Source of the DNA: Methylomonas sp.
GTDB lineage: Bacteria; Pseudomonadota; Gammaproteobacteria; Methylococcales; Methylomonadaceae
Assembly (NCBI GenBank): GCA_026988195.1
Contig: JALSLS010000331.1
Span: 1-12,178, forward strand
Reading direction: 5' to 3'
Length of the DNA: 12,178 nucleotides
The notes below the pieces were generated by a model. It did no database searches. It saw only the letters and a list, made by a program, of their open reading frames with translations, and was not told where the DNA came from. A program made the translations under genes and the position numbers. Below are positions 1 through 7,023 of the stretch, piece after piece (positions within the stretch are counted from its first letter, which is position 1; each line of letters starts with the position of its first letter).

Positions 1-490
1 TAGATTCTGCCAAATTTTCACTGATATAATAAACAGCCATCGTCCCCCCTAAACCATAACCTATTAAAACGATATTATTTACCTTGGCTGCATCTAAATA
101 ATCAACTGCTGACTGGATCCTATTTTTTGCATCATCAAATAAAGCATAATATTCATCATCTTTTGCAGCCACCCCCAACACAGGCATTTGTATCGATAGG
201 GTGGCCCATTTATGCTGTGGTAAATAAGTTCTAAGTGGGTTTATTATTTTTTTCTGATCGGGGTGTCCATCCATAGGGTGTAACAAAATGGCCGTGCCTA
301 AGTTTTCCTTTTCTTCCATTTCAGTGTAGAGCCCGAGAAACTTTCTACTCTTTGTGTCTAACCAGATGACTTGTCCCATTAAAGACGAAGCTTGAATTTC
401 CTCTGCATATTCCATTTCACGCAACTCATTCGATGCCCAGCTATTAATACCATAGCCATAAAAAATCACGAACAACAGAACTCTATACAT
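1..490 (-). CDS. DUF3530 family alpha/beta-hydrolase-like protein, N-terminal part
   Basis: Translating the minus strand from the ATG at 490 gives 163 codons that run off the window edge, so the C-terminus is missing. The first 20 or so residues (MYRVLLFVIFYGYGINSWAS) look like a signal peptide, which suggests an exported protein. The middle carries TAILLHPMDGHPD (about 66-78) and LSIQMPVLG (about 98-106), a pattern I recognise from DUF3530, a family with an alpha/beta-hydrolase fold and unclear activity. The nucleophile-elbow position reads GYGLGGT (144-150), with glycine where a catalytic serine would be expected. The ATG overlaps the stop codon of the upstream transporter gene as TAATG, so the two are probably translationally coupled. 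Family assignment is fairly sure; substrate is unknown. Confidence 0.8.
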   Translation of the reverse strand, partial: MYRVLLFVIFYGYGINSWASNELREMEYAEEIQASSLMGQVIWLDTKSRKFLGLYTEMEEKENLGTAILLHPMDGHPDQKKIINPLRTYLPQHKWATLSIQMPVLGVAAKDDEYYALFDDAKNRIQSAVDYLDAAKVNNIVLIGYGLGGTMAVYYISENLAES

Positions 491-1566
491 TATTTGTTCT
501 CAGCACTATAAAAAACACTATCCCGATAAATATCATGGATATGTCTTAAAAACACCATAATAACGGAGGCAATAGGTAGTGCTAGCAATATTCCTAAAAC
601 CCCAAATAACTGACCCCCTGCTAATACTGCAAACATTACAGCAACAGGGTGCAAACCAATTTTATCCCCCACCAACCAAGGCGTTAACAACATACCTTCC
701 AGCGACTGCCCTACTGCAAAAACAATGGAGATAGGAATTAAGTACATAACATCATGAAACTGCAGTATTCCTGCAATACAAGCCATAGAGAACCCTACAA
801 TAGACCCTAAATAAGGTACAAAACTAACAATCCCTGCAAGCATTCCTATGACTAACGCAAGATTTAAACCTACCACCCAAAGTCCTACACTATAAATAAC
901 ACCTAGAGCTAACATCACATAAAACTGTCCCCGCATAAATGCGCCTAAAACAATATCTGTTTCAATTGCTAATTTTTTGGCGGTTATCAGTGTCCGCCTA
1001 GGTAGCAGGTTTTGAATTTTTTCAATCAACACATCCCAGTCACGTAACAAATAGAAAGTAATCACTGGAATTAAAACTAAGTTCATCATCCATTCAGCTA
1101 ACACAGCGCTAGATTTAGAAACAGACCCCATAAAAAACATAACCCCGCCCCCTGCTTTTTGCCAATGAGTTTTGAGTAAAGAAATCACTTTTTCCTCTTC
1201 TATCAAGCTAACATCCCAGCCAAGGCGCTGCTCTACCCAAGGAATAATACTCTTATTTACCCAAGCAATATATTCAGGAAATTTATTAATGAAATGGGTT
1301 ATTTGAAATTCGATTTTAGGGAGAATAATCCCTAAAATAGTGGCGGAAATAAATAATATAGCGATAAAGACCACAATCACCGCATTGGTTCGGCCTAATT
1401 GAAAGTTTTTTATTTTAATGACTTCTAGTTTATCCGCTAATGGGTCACCTAAATAAGCCAACATTGCGGCAAAAACAAAAGGCATTAATATGGGAGCCAG
1501 TAAATAAACCAACCAGCCTATAACTAATATAAACGTGAGTGTTAGCCATTTTTGAGAATCTGTCAT
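490..1566 (-). CDS. AI-2E family transporter (PerM/YdiK-like permease)
   Basis: This is a 358-residue polytopic inner-membrane protein, the usual length for the AI-2E transporter (formerly UPF0118/PerM) family. It has hydrophobic segments near 9-26, 28-42, 62-84 and 155-173, and several between 210 and 345. A soluble stretch lies between about 88 and 150, as in relatives. The C-terminal block with P-V-A-V-M-F-A-V-L, then GGQLFGVLGILLALPIASV, is characteristic of the family. Members have been linked to quorum-signal export or Na+/H+ antiport; the substrate here cannot be told. It starts at the ATG at 1566 with only a weak ribosome site and ends overlapping the DUF3530 gene by one base, which indicates a two-gene operon. 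Confidence 0.9.
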   Translation of the reverse strand: MTDSQKWLTLTFILVIGWLVYLLAPILMPFVFAAMLAYLGDPLADKLEVIKIKNFQLGRTNAVIVVFIAILFISATILGIILPKIEFQITHFINKFPEYIAWVNKSIIPWVEQRLGWDVSLIEEEKVISLLKTHWQKAGGGVMFFMGSVSKSSAVLAEWMMNLVLIPVITFYLLRDWDVLIEKIQNLLPRRTLITAKKLAIETDIVLGAFMRGQFYVMLALGVIYSVGLWVVGLNLALVIGMLAGIVSFVPYLGSIVGFSMACIAGILQFHDVMYLIPISIVFAVGQSLEGMLLTPWLVGDKIGLHPVAVMFAVLAGGQLFGVLGILLALPIASVIMVFLRHIHDIYRDSVFYSAENK

Positions 1567-1690
1567 TTCATTCTAGCTCTCTATCTTTGACCCTTAACCT
1601 CATTAACAATAAAAAGAAGCAAGCATCTTTAACTTTAAAATCCCTCACCTCCCCTTTTTCATCAGGAAAAATCAGGCTCTATGTAACCAC

Positions 1691-1761
1691 AATAAATAAA
1701 CCACCAGCCACTCACCGTTCCTACGCTGCAGCATAGGAACTATTTTGGTGGGTTATTTATT
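1691..1761. repeat. Inverted-repeat element with nested hairpin
   Basis: The outer arms are AATAAATAAACCACCA (1691-1706) and the complementary TGGTGGGTTATTTATT (1746-1761), 15 of 16 positions paired. Nested inside is a second inverted repeat, with GTTCCTACGC at 1717-1726, loop TGCA, and GCATAGGAAC at 1731-1740, matched except for one G/T position. The outer motif AATAAATAACCCACC also ends the larger palindromic element at 9509-9670, so both may belong to one small repeat family. It lies between the starts and ends of two minus-strand operons. Confidence 0.6.
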
Positions 1762-1818
1762 TCCAACGCCCTCACAGGAAAACGTGCCCGAAATAACTTG
1801 AGCAACGTGGAAGTGAGT

Positions 1819-1856
1819 CTTTAGCCTCGCCCTACCCAATGCGGGGCTAAAGCCCC
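1819..1856. repeat. GC-rich REP-like hairpin with two competing stems
   Basis: CTTTAGCCTCGC (1819-1830) pairs with GCGGGGCTAAAG (1841-1852) with one G-T position, giving a 12-bp stem. The right arm also forms its own perfect hairpin, GGGGCTAAAGCCCC (1843-1856), so the two structures exclude each other. The site lies 43 bases downstream of the cytochrome gene and could slow or stop its transcript, but no T-run follows on either strand. A dispersed REP-type repeat is the more likely reading. Confidence 0.5.
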
Positions 1857-1898
1857 ACCTCCAGTTTAATCGTTGTTAACTTTATTCAGGCACATTCC

Positions 1899-2393
1899 TT
1901 AGTGTTTATGCTCTGTATGCTTTTCTTTAGGATCTACAAATCCAGGAAACCTCTCTTGAGCATAACGCGAATGGCATTGATTACAACTTTCATTCATTTT
2001 ATAAAAATAAAAGTTGATAACATCCTTGTTTTTAGCTTTTGCAGCATGTGCTAGCATTCCAGCATATTTATGGAATGCGCGATCCTGCCGAATAAACTGT
2101 TCAGGTAAATTATGATGAAGCTGTTGCTTTTGCTCAGCCGTTAAACTTTGCTTCAAAATATAACTAGCTTGTATTTGTTTACCTATACTGGCCGTTTTAT
2201 CCCATTCCCCTTTTGCTATTGAGCTAACAAGCTCTTGCATACCTTTCTCTATAGCTAGCATTTCTTTTGTTAGTATTGGCTTAATCTCTGCAGGAATATT
2301 TAAACCATGCTGATGGTGCTGTTCATCTGCCACACTAGCATTAGAGGTCAGCGCCCCTATTACAAAAGTGAGAACTAAAAGCTGGATTTTCAT
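1899..2393 (-). CDS. c-type cytochrome with C-terminal CXXCH (cytochrome c'-like)
   Basis: This is a 164-residue protein with a signal peptide (about 1-22, ending near NASVADEQ) and one haem-binding motif, CNQCH, at 137-141. Between them lies mostly helical sequence. A single CXXCH near the C-terminus after a helical region is the layout of class II (cytochrome c'-like) periplasmic cytochromes, which form four-helix bundles. The mature N-terminus (EQHHQH) and the last residues (KEKHTEHKH) are histidine-rich, which may bind metal. The ATG at 2393 overlaps the stop of the cold-shock-domain gene as ATGA, so the two are probably co-translated. Electron carrier or gas-binding protein in the periplasm is inferred; its partner is unknown. 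Confidence 0.82.
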   Translation of the reverse strand: MKIQLLVLTFVIGALTSNASVADEQHHQHGLNIPAEIKPILTKEMLAIEKGMQELVSSIAKGEWDKTASIGKQIQASYILKQSLTAEQKQQLHHNLPEQFIRQDRAFHKYAGMLAHAAKAKNKDVINFYFYKMNESCNQCHSRYAQERFPGFVDPKEKHTEHKH

Positions 2394-2716
2394 TTAACCC
2401 AACCTCCAAAGTACAAACCAACAGCCGCCGCAAATATAACAATAACGGCTACTGAAATCCAGATTCCTAACTTACTGTGTGATTCTTCAGTATAAACCTC
2501 TACCCCTTCAATTCGTGCATTGACGGCTTTTGATTTACCGTCCTCACTAAGTTCAACTTGATAATAAATAACATCGCCACGATAAGGCCTTCTTACAAAG
2601 CCTTTTAATGCCGAAATATGTATAAAAATATCATCACTACCATCATCAGGCTTGATAAACCCAAAACCCCTATCATCTTTCCAAGTTTTTAAAGTACCTT
2701 TTGTTTCTGTCGCCAT
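2390..2716 (-). CDS. Cold-shock-domain protein with C-terminal membrane segment
   Basis: This is a 108-residue protein. Residues 5-70 form a cold-shock domain with RNP1 RGFGFIKP (16-23) and RNP2 DIFIHI (29-34), the aromatic surfaces that bind single-stranded RNA or DNA. Residues 83-104 form a single transmembrane helix, so the nucleic-acid-binding domain is predicted to sit on the cytoplasmic face of the inner membrane. Related proteins carry a longer DUF1294 membrane domain; here only one helix remains. The ATG at 2716 has a good ribosome site (GAGGAAAT, about 7 bases upstream). The gene heads a two-gene operon with the cytochrome gene, overlapping it by four bases. Confidence 0.85.
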   Translation of the reverse strand: MATETKGTLKTWKDDRGFGFIKPDDGSDDIFIHISALKGFVRRPYRGDVIYYQVELSEDGKSKAVNARIEGVEVYTEESHSKLGIWISVAVIVIFAAAVGLYFGGWVK

Positions 2717-2766
2717 TGCTTAATTTCCTCTCTTAATACATGTCATTCAATATTACTGCTAATCTT

Positions 2767-2792
2767 ATAGCTTGCTAGTTCGTATAAGCTAT
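2767..2792. promoter_or_regulatory. Inverted repeat upstream of the cold-shock-domain gene
   Basis: The perfect 7-bp arms ATAGCTT and AAGCTAT are separated by 12 bases, about 50 bases upstream of the ATG at 2716. Spacing and position suit a dimeric regulator's operator or a leader hairpin, but no factor can be named, and a chance repeat of this size is possible in AT-rich DNA. Confidence 0.25.
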
Positions 2793-2973
2793 TTATTTGG
2801 AGAACAAATTCTATATCATCCCCCGTCTCTTGTCTTTAAAACATGAAGGATATACCTTGTTCATTCAATCATAGTTAATGGTAACGCCTCACAAGAGATA
2901 ACGTAAGTATAGATCAGGGATAACATCTAGAATAATATTTTAAGAAAATAATTAGAAAGATTTTTGCTGCGAA

Positions 2974-3138
2974 CTAATATTGACGATTTTGATGGGGCAG
3001 CTTTTTAACAAGGCCTTGAAAGTAGACAAAAAGGCTTTGACCTAGGCTCTCAAAATTAGCTGCTTTAGACGAAATTTTCCTTCCTAGTTTGGATAATCCA
3101 TCAATAGGAGGTGGCGCATCAACGGCTATTGATGCGCT
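2974..3138 (-). pseudogene. Possible remnant reading frame without a start codon
   Basis: On the minus strand a frame stays open for 54 codons and ends in TAG at 2976-2974. The peptide includes KAANFESLGQSLF and GLVKKLPHQNRQY and looks fairly protein-like in composition, but it has no ATG, GTG or TTG start. It begins inside the REP-like hairpin at 3102-3160. It may be a dead gene fragment or a chance open frame within a repeat; I recognise no family. Confidence 0.2.
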
Positions 3139-3160
3139 TTATTCCTCAGCACATCCTATG
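3102..3160. repeat. REP-like palindromic element, copy 1
   Basis: GCGCATCAA (3114-3122) and TTGATGCGC (3129-3137) form a 9-bp hairpin with loop CGGCTA. Outside it lie AATAGGA on the left and CAGCACATCCTA on the right. Copy 2 at 6870-6938 shares TCAGCACATCCTA and the GATGCGCTT block, so this is one member of a dispersed family. The outer arms here are less well matched than in copy 2. Confidence 0.6.
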
Positions 3161-3233
3161 GGTTATATTTTTTTGTGCCCAATAACTAGGGCATAATATT
3201 GTTCATAGCAGGTTTTTCGACAGACTACTATAG

Positions 3234-3268
3234 CCCCCTGAATTTGAGGTCATTTCTAACTCAGGGGG
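3234..3268 (-). terminator. Stem-loop downstream of the small membrane-protein gene
   Basis: CCCCCTGA (3234-3241) and TCAGGGGG (3261-3268) pair perfectly across a 19-base loop, 22 bases after the stop codon of the 3291-3665 gene. It may terminate or protect the 3' end of that transcript. No T-run follows on the minus strand, so a classical intrinsic terminator is uncertain. Confidence 0.4.
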
Positions 3269-3290
3269 TAGACAGTTTTATTAAAAAAAC

Positions 3291-3665
3291 TTATTTATCA
3301 ATAATTACTTTATCATCAATCACTAAATTAGTGATATGAAAACCAGTATCTGATCCAGATAAGGTACAGCTTGCCGTTTTAAAGTTATCACCTTTATCAC
3401 CTTTATACTCATAGGTTAAATAACTAGAGTTATCTGTTTTAGTGTTCGACACTAACGAGGTGATTTGTGACCCTGTATGTTTTTCAACTAACTGTGGACA
3501 CTTTAGACCCGCAATACGGTTCATATTAGCTCTATCTCGAACCATAGCTGCTGTCTTTCTCTCGTCATCTGTTTGCTCTTTATTTGACCCCACCATAAAA
3601 AAACCAATAGCAAAAACCAAACCCACTGCAATCATTAGTTTTTGTGAACCGCTTAACTCATCCAT
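3291..3665 (-). CDS. Small membrane-anchored protein of unknown function
   Basis: I do not recognise this 124-residue protein. Residues 8-26 are a hydrophobic helix (KLMIAVGLVFAIGFFMVG) that probably acts as an uncleaved anchor. A charged, probably helical stretch follows (28-52), then a polar domain with cysteines at 56 (LKCPQLV) and 100 (ASCTLSG), spaced as they would be for a disulphide in a periplasmic domain. The ATG at 3665 has a strong ribosome site (AGGAG, 5 bases upstream), which supports a real gene. It stands alone between cobO, same strand, 98 bases upstream, and a stem-loop 22 bases downstream. Location and disulphide are inferred. Confidence 0.72.
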   Translation of the reverse strand: MDELSGSQKLMIAVGLVFAIGFFMVGSNKEQTDDERKTAAMVRDRANMNRIAGLKCPQLVEKHTGSQITSLVSNTKTDNSSYLTYEYKGDKGDNFKTASCTLSGSDTGFHITNLVIDDKVIIDK

Positions 3666-3763
3666 CTCTCTCTCCTAGTTAATAAACTTACTTTTTATAA
3701 TTTTTTTATGCCAAAATAACTATATTATAAAAACCGAATATACGCAATAATTCTATCTCTAAT

Positions 3764-4300
3764 TTAAAATTCAACCCCTTGTGCCGCTTTAATACCTTCA
3801 GCATAAGCATGTTTTACCTTAGCCATTTCAGTCACAGTATTGGCGACTTCAATAACTTCAGGTGCCGCATTACGCCCCGTCATTACTAGGTGCATCCACG
3901 ATGGTTTCTGATCTCTAATAAAATCAGCTATTTCTTGCCCATCAATCCAGTTGTAGCCACAGCAGTAATTAATTTCATCCAGCAACACAAAGTCATATTG
4001 TTCGGAAAGAATTTTTTGCTTACTAAACTCCCATATTTCTCGGCTAGTCTTAATATCTTGTTCTGGATTTTTAGTATCCCAAGTAAAGCCATCACCAAGC
4101 ACATGCCAATCAATATTGTCAAATCGCTCTGCCGCTTTTTGCTCACCCGTTTGCCACTTACCTTTAATGTACTGAATAACACAGATTTTCATACCCCAAC
4201 CCGCAGCTCTGAACACCATACCAAAGGCACTAGAGGACTTCCCCTTACCTTCACCTGTATGAACCAATACAATGCCTTGGCGACGATCTCTTGACTTCAT
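3764..4300 (-). CDS. cobO: Cob(I)yrinic acid a,c-diamide adenosyltransferase (CobO/BtuR type)
   Basis: This 178-residue cytoplasmic enzyme transfers the 5'-deoxyadenosyl group of ATP to reduced corrinoids, a late step in making or salvaging coenzyme B12. The family P-loop HTGEGKGKSSSAFG lies at 14-27. It is followed by VIQYIKGKW (41-49), LGDGFTWDT (68-76), the FVLLDEINY block (104-112) and MTGRNA (140-145), all in the order seen in CobO/BtuR. The C-terminus VKHAYAEGIKAAQGVEF also matches the family. The length is close to that of E. coli BtuR. It is not inside a cobalamin operon here, and I see no B12 riboswitch upstream. Its start faces tex across a 160-bp gap that holds a large palindrome. 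Confidence 0.93.
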   Translation of the reverse strand: MKSRDRRQGIVLVHTGEGKGKSSSAFGMVFRAAGWGMKICVIQYIKGKWQTGEQKAAERFDNIDWHVLGDGFTWDTKNPEQDIKTSREIWEFSKQKILSEQYDFVLLDEINYCCGYNWIDGQEIADFIRDQKPSWMHLVMTGRNAAPEVIEVANTVTEMAKVKHAYAEGIKAAQGVEF

Positions 4301-4360
4301 TTTTATACTCTATTCAACAATTAGCATACAATACTACAATATTTGAGATACAGCTGAGCT

Positions 4361-4414
4361 TTTAGATAACTTGCATAAATAATCTGGCTAGATTATTTAT
4401 GCAAGTTATCTAAA
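4361..4414. repeat. Perfect palindrome, 25-bp arms, in the cobO-tex gap
   Basis: Positions 4361-4385 are exactly the reverse complement of 4390-4414, with a 4-base centre (GGCT). The arms are AT-rich (TTTAGATAACTTGCATAAAT followed by AATCT). No mismatch was found on reading both arms. It lies 61 bases upstream of cobO and 47 bases upstream of tex, immediately before the likely -10 box of tex. It could be an operator, a transcript hairpin or the relic of a small transposable element. Eight T's follow at 4426-4433, but there is no plus-strand gene upstream that would need a terminator. Confidence 0.85.
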
Positions 4415-4415
4415 C

Positions 4416-4424
4416 TGCTACAAT
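4416..4424 (+). promoter_or_regulatory. Likely extended -10 promoter of tex
   Basis: TGCTACAAT fits the extended -10 form (TGnTATAAT with one change) and lies 37 bases before the tex ATG. No good -35 box is found 16-18 bases upstream; that place is taken by the right arm of the 4361-4414 palindrome. This is expected for an extended -10 promoter, and a protein bound to the palindrome would block or help polymerase here. Confidence 0.4.
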
Positions 4425-4460
4425 GTTTTTTTTACACTTACCTTCCTCTAGAAATATAAT

Positions 4461-6758
4461 ATGGATGTTATCCAGCGTATTGCCGAAGAATTATCTGTCA
4501 ACATTAAACAAGTTGAAGCTGCTGTCACTCTACTTGATGAAGGTTCCACTGTGCCTTTTATCTCACGCTATAGAAAAGAAATCACTGGTGGTTTAGATGA
4601 CATTCAACTACGTCTACTTGATGAGCGCTTAAACTATCTCCGAGAGCTCAATAGCCGTAGAAAAACTATTCTAGAAAGTATTAAATCTCAAGGAAAACTA
4701 AGCCCTGATCTGGAACAAAAAATCCTCTTGGCCGATACCAAAACGTTACTAGAAGATTTATACCTCCCTTATAAACAAAAACGCAGAACCAAAGCTCAAA
4801 TTGCCAGAGAAGCGGGGTTAGAACCTTTAGCTAATGCTATTTTTGATGACCGTAGCACTATTCCTGATCAAATTGCGCTTGACTATCTCAACCCTGAAAA
4901 AAGCATTAATGATGCCACTGCTGCTTTAGAGGGCGCCAAACAAATCATTATGGAGCGCTTATCTGAAGATGCTGAATTATTGACTGAATTACGCGAAAGG
5001 GTTTGGAATAAAGGCATTATGCATTCAACTGTTGTTAAGGACAAAGAAGCCGAAGCAGCAAAATTTAAAGACTATTTTGACTATCAAGAAGCGATTAACA
5101 AAATACCGTCTCATCGAGCCCTCGCATTATTTAGAGGCCGAAATGAAGATTTATTATCCATCAGTTTAAAACCTGGAACCGATGACAAAGAAGAACACCA
5201 ACGGTGCGCCCAATTTGTGGCTCGCCATATTAAAGTGACCGACACATCATCCCCTGCGGATGCCTGGCTGGCAGAAGCCGCTAGGTTAGGCTGGAAAATA
5301 AAATTATTTACCCGTATTGACTTAGATTTAAAATTACGCCTGCGTGAAGCCGCTGAACTGGAAGCCATTAAGGTTTTTTCTAGCAATTTAAAAGATTTGT
5401 TACTCGCTGCGCCAGCAGGCCCTAAAGCCACTATGGGGCTTGACCCTGGCATTCGTACCGGAGTCAAAGTTGCCGTGGTTGACCCAACAGGAAAGTTACT
5501 CGATTTTGATACTGTTTATCCTCATGCGCCTAAAAACCAGTGGGATGCTTCTATTAATACCTTGGCAAAATTAATTAAAAAACATAATATTGATTTAGTC
5601 AGCATTGGTAATGGAACAGGCTCTAGAGAAACCGATCAATTAGTTGCCGATTTAATGAAGCAACATAAAGATTTAAAGTTTCAAAAAATTATAGTTTCGG
5701 AAGCGGGAGCCTCTGTTTATTCAGCATCTGAATTAGCCTCAAAAGAATTCCCTGACCTAGATGTCACTATTCGTGGTGCCATCTCTATTGCCCGACGTTT
5801 ACAAGACCCATTGGCTGAACTGGTTAAAATTGAGCCAAAATCAATCGGTGTTGGTCAATATCAGCATGATGTAAATCAGGTACAACTAGCCCACAGTCTG
5901 AACACCGTTATTGAGGATTGTGTAAATGCTGTAGGCGTTGATGTTAATACCGCTTCAGCTTCACTCCTCAAGCAAGTATCAGGCTTATCTGCCAGTGTTG
6001 GTGACAATATTGTCGCATTCCGCAATGAAAACGGCCCCTTTAATGATCGCAAACAACTTAAAAAAGTCCCTAGGTTAGGCGAAAAGGCTTATGAACAAGC
6101 AGCAGGTTTTTTACGTATCATGTCGGGCAAAAACCCTCTAGATGCTTCATCAGTACACCCTGAAGCTTACCCTATCGTCAATGCCATTATTGAAGAAACA
6201 GGAAAACCGATAAAGGAATTAATCGGTCAAAGTAGTTTTTTACGTAGCTTATCGGCTGCAAATTATACCAATGAAAATTTTGGCCTACCGACCGTTGTCG
6301 ATATCCTGCAGGAATTAGAAAAGCCTGGCAGAGACCCCCGCCCAGAATTTAAAAGTGTCCAGTTTAAAGAAGGTGTTGAAAAAATCTCAGACCTGAAAGA
6401 AGGCATGTTGCTAGAAGGTGTCGTCACGAATGTCGCTAACTTTGGCGCTTTTGTTGATATTGGGGTGCACCAAGATGGCTTAGTGCATATTTCTCACTTA
6501 GCTGATGTATTTGTAAAAGACCCGCGAGAGGTGGTTAAAACAGGTGAAATGGTTAAGGTTAAAGTATTAGAAATAGATATTGCCCGTAAGCGTATAGCGC
6601 TTTCTATGAAGCGCAATGCAGATGAGAACTCTTCGGTAAAAGGCCTGCCAAGAAAACAAAACACTAGCAAGCAACCACAAAGACAACAACGCCCAACAAA
6701 ACAAGATGAGTCTCAAGGCACGCTTGCGAGTGCATTTGCTAAAGCATTGAAAAAATAA
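4461..6758 (+). CDS. tex: Tex, RNA-binding transcription accessory protein
   Basis: This 765-residue cytoplasmic protein has the full length of bacterial Tex, the relative of eukaryotic Spt6. The N-terminal helical Tex region (about 1-200) opens with IAEELSVNIKQVEAAVTLLD and contains FISRYRKE. The YqgF/RNase-H-like domain begins near 323 with GLDPGIRTG (326-334). A helix-hairpin-helix region follows at about 490-555. An S1 RNA-binding domain lies at about 645-718, with VTNVANFGAFVDIGVHQDGL and the typical end IARKRIALSMKR. The last 45 or so residues are a basic, glutamine-rich tail. Tex affects expression of stress and virulence genes in other bacteria and binds RNA. The gene appears monocistronic, with a probable extended -10 promoter at 4416-4424. 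No frameshift was seen. Confidence 0.96.
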   Translation: MDVIQRIAEELSVNIKQVEAAVTLLDEGSTVPFISRYRKEITGGLDDIQLRLLDERLNYLRELNSRRKTILESIKSQGKLSPDLEQKILLADTKTLLEDLYLPYKQKRRTKAQIAREAGLEPLANAIFDDRSTIPDQIALDYLNPEKSINDATAALEGAKQIIMERLSEDAELLTELRERVWNKGIMHSTVVKDKEAEAAKFKDYFDYQEAINKIPSHRALALFRGRNEDLLSISLKPGTDDKEEHQRCAQFVARHIKVTDTSSPADAWLAEAARLGWKIKLFTRIDLDLKLRLREAAELEAIKVFSSNLKDLLLAAPAGPKATMGLDPGIRTGVKVAVVDPTGKLLDFDTVYPHAPKNQWDASINTLAKLIKKHNIDLVSIGNGTGSRETDQLVADLMKQHKDLKFQKIIVSEAGASVYSASELASKEFPDLDVTIRGAISIARRLQDPLAELVKIEPKSIGVGQYQHDVNQVQLAHSLNTVIEDCVNAVGVDVNTASASLLKQVSGLSASVGDNIVAFRNENGPFNDRKQLKKVPRLGEKAYEQAAGFLRIMSGKNPLDASSVHPEAYPIVNAIIEETGKPIKELIGQSSFLRSLSAANYTNENFGLPTVVDILQELEKPGRDPRPEFKSVQFKEGVEKISDLKEGMLLEGVVTNVANFGAFVDIGVHQDGLVHISHLADVFVKDPREVVKTGEMVKVKVLEIDIARKRIALSMKRNADENSSVKGLPRKQNTSKQPQRQQRPTKQDESQGTLASAFAKALKK

Positions 6759-6869
6759 ATTTAAAAAAACAACTATACTGAGTTTTGTAATTAGGAACAT
6801 TATTAAGAATGATCTTACCCAAGCATTATAATTTAGCTATAAGGCACTCTCTTAAAGGGATAAATTGAT

Positions 6870-6938
6870 GTAGGATTGCTAACGATAGGAAGCGTATCGC
6901 TTGCCGTTGATGCGCTTCCTATCGTCAGCACATCCTAC
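6870..6938. repeat. REP-like palindromic element, copy 2
   Basis: The left arm GTAGGATTGCTAACGATAGG (6870-6889) continues with AAGCGTATC. It matches the reverse complement of the right arm (GATGCGCTTCCTATCGTCAG then CACATCCTAC, ending at 6938) apart from a few changes near the outer end, around a loop of about ten bases. The whole element folds as one long hairpin, 111 bases after the tex stop. It shares TCAGCACATCCTA and GATGCGCTT with copy 1 at 3102-3160. It may also help end or protect the tex transcript. Confidence 0.7.
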
Positions 6939-7023
6939 TTACCTTAATGGCAGAGAGGCTCTCAGTGGGTAAGCTCATTTTTTAAAGGTTCCTTAACATT
7001 CATTATCTAGCCCAATACATATT

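Larger units (their letters stand above)
2717..3290. other. Gene-poor spacer upstream of the cold-shock-domain gene
   Basis: No intact gene was found in this stretch. It holds an inverted repeat, ATAGCTT (2767-2773) and AAGCTAT (2786-2792), in the likely promoter region of the cold-shock-domain gene. It also holds an open frame without a start codon (2974-3138), a REP-like hairpin (3102-3160) and a GC-rich stem-loop (3234-3268), listed separately. The rest is AT-rich sequence in which I see nothing definite. Confidence 0.6.

Noticed and set aside
1539..1736. Plus-strand 65-codon open frame
   Set aside because: It overlaps the start of the transporter gene in antisense and runs into the inverted-repeat element; composition is not protein-like.
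3442..3678. Plus-strand 78-codon open frame
   Set aside because: It lies entirely antisense to the well-started small membrane-protein gene and matches nothing I recognise.
3890..4294. Plus-strand 134-codon open frame, plus an 84-codon frame at 3928-4182
   Set aside because: Both are shadow frames over cobO, whose motifs are clear in its own frame.
4301..4460. Cobalamin riboswitch upstream of cobO
   Set aside because: The gap is too short and is filled by the palindrome; no B12-box-like sequence was seen.
5111..5467. Minus-strand 118-codon open frame within tex
   Set aside because: It is antisense to conserved Tex sequence; no family features.
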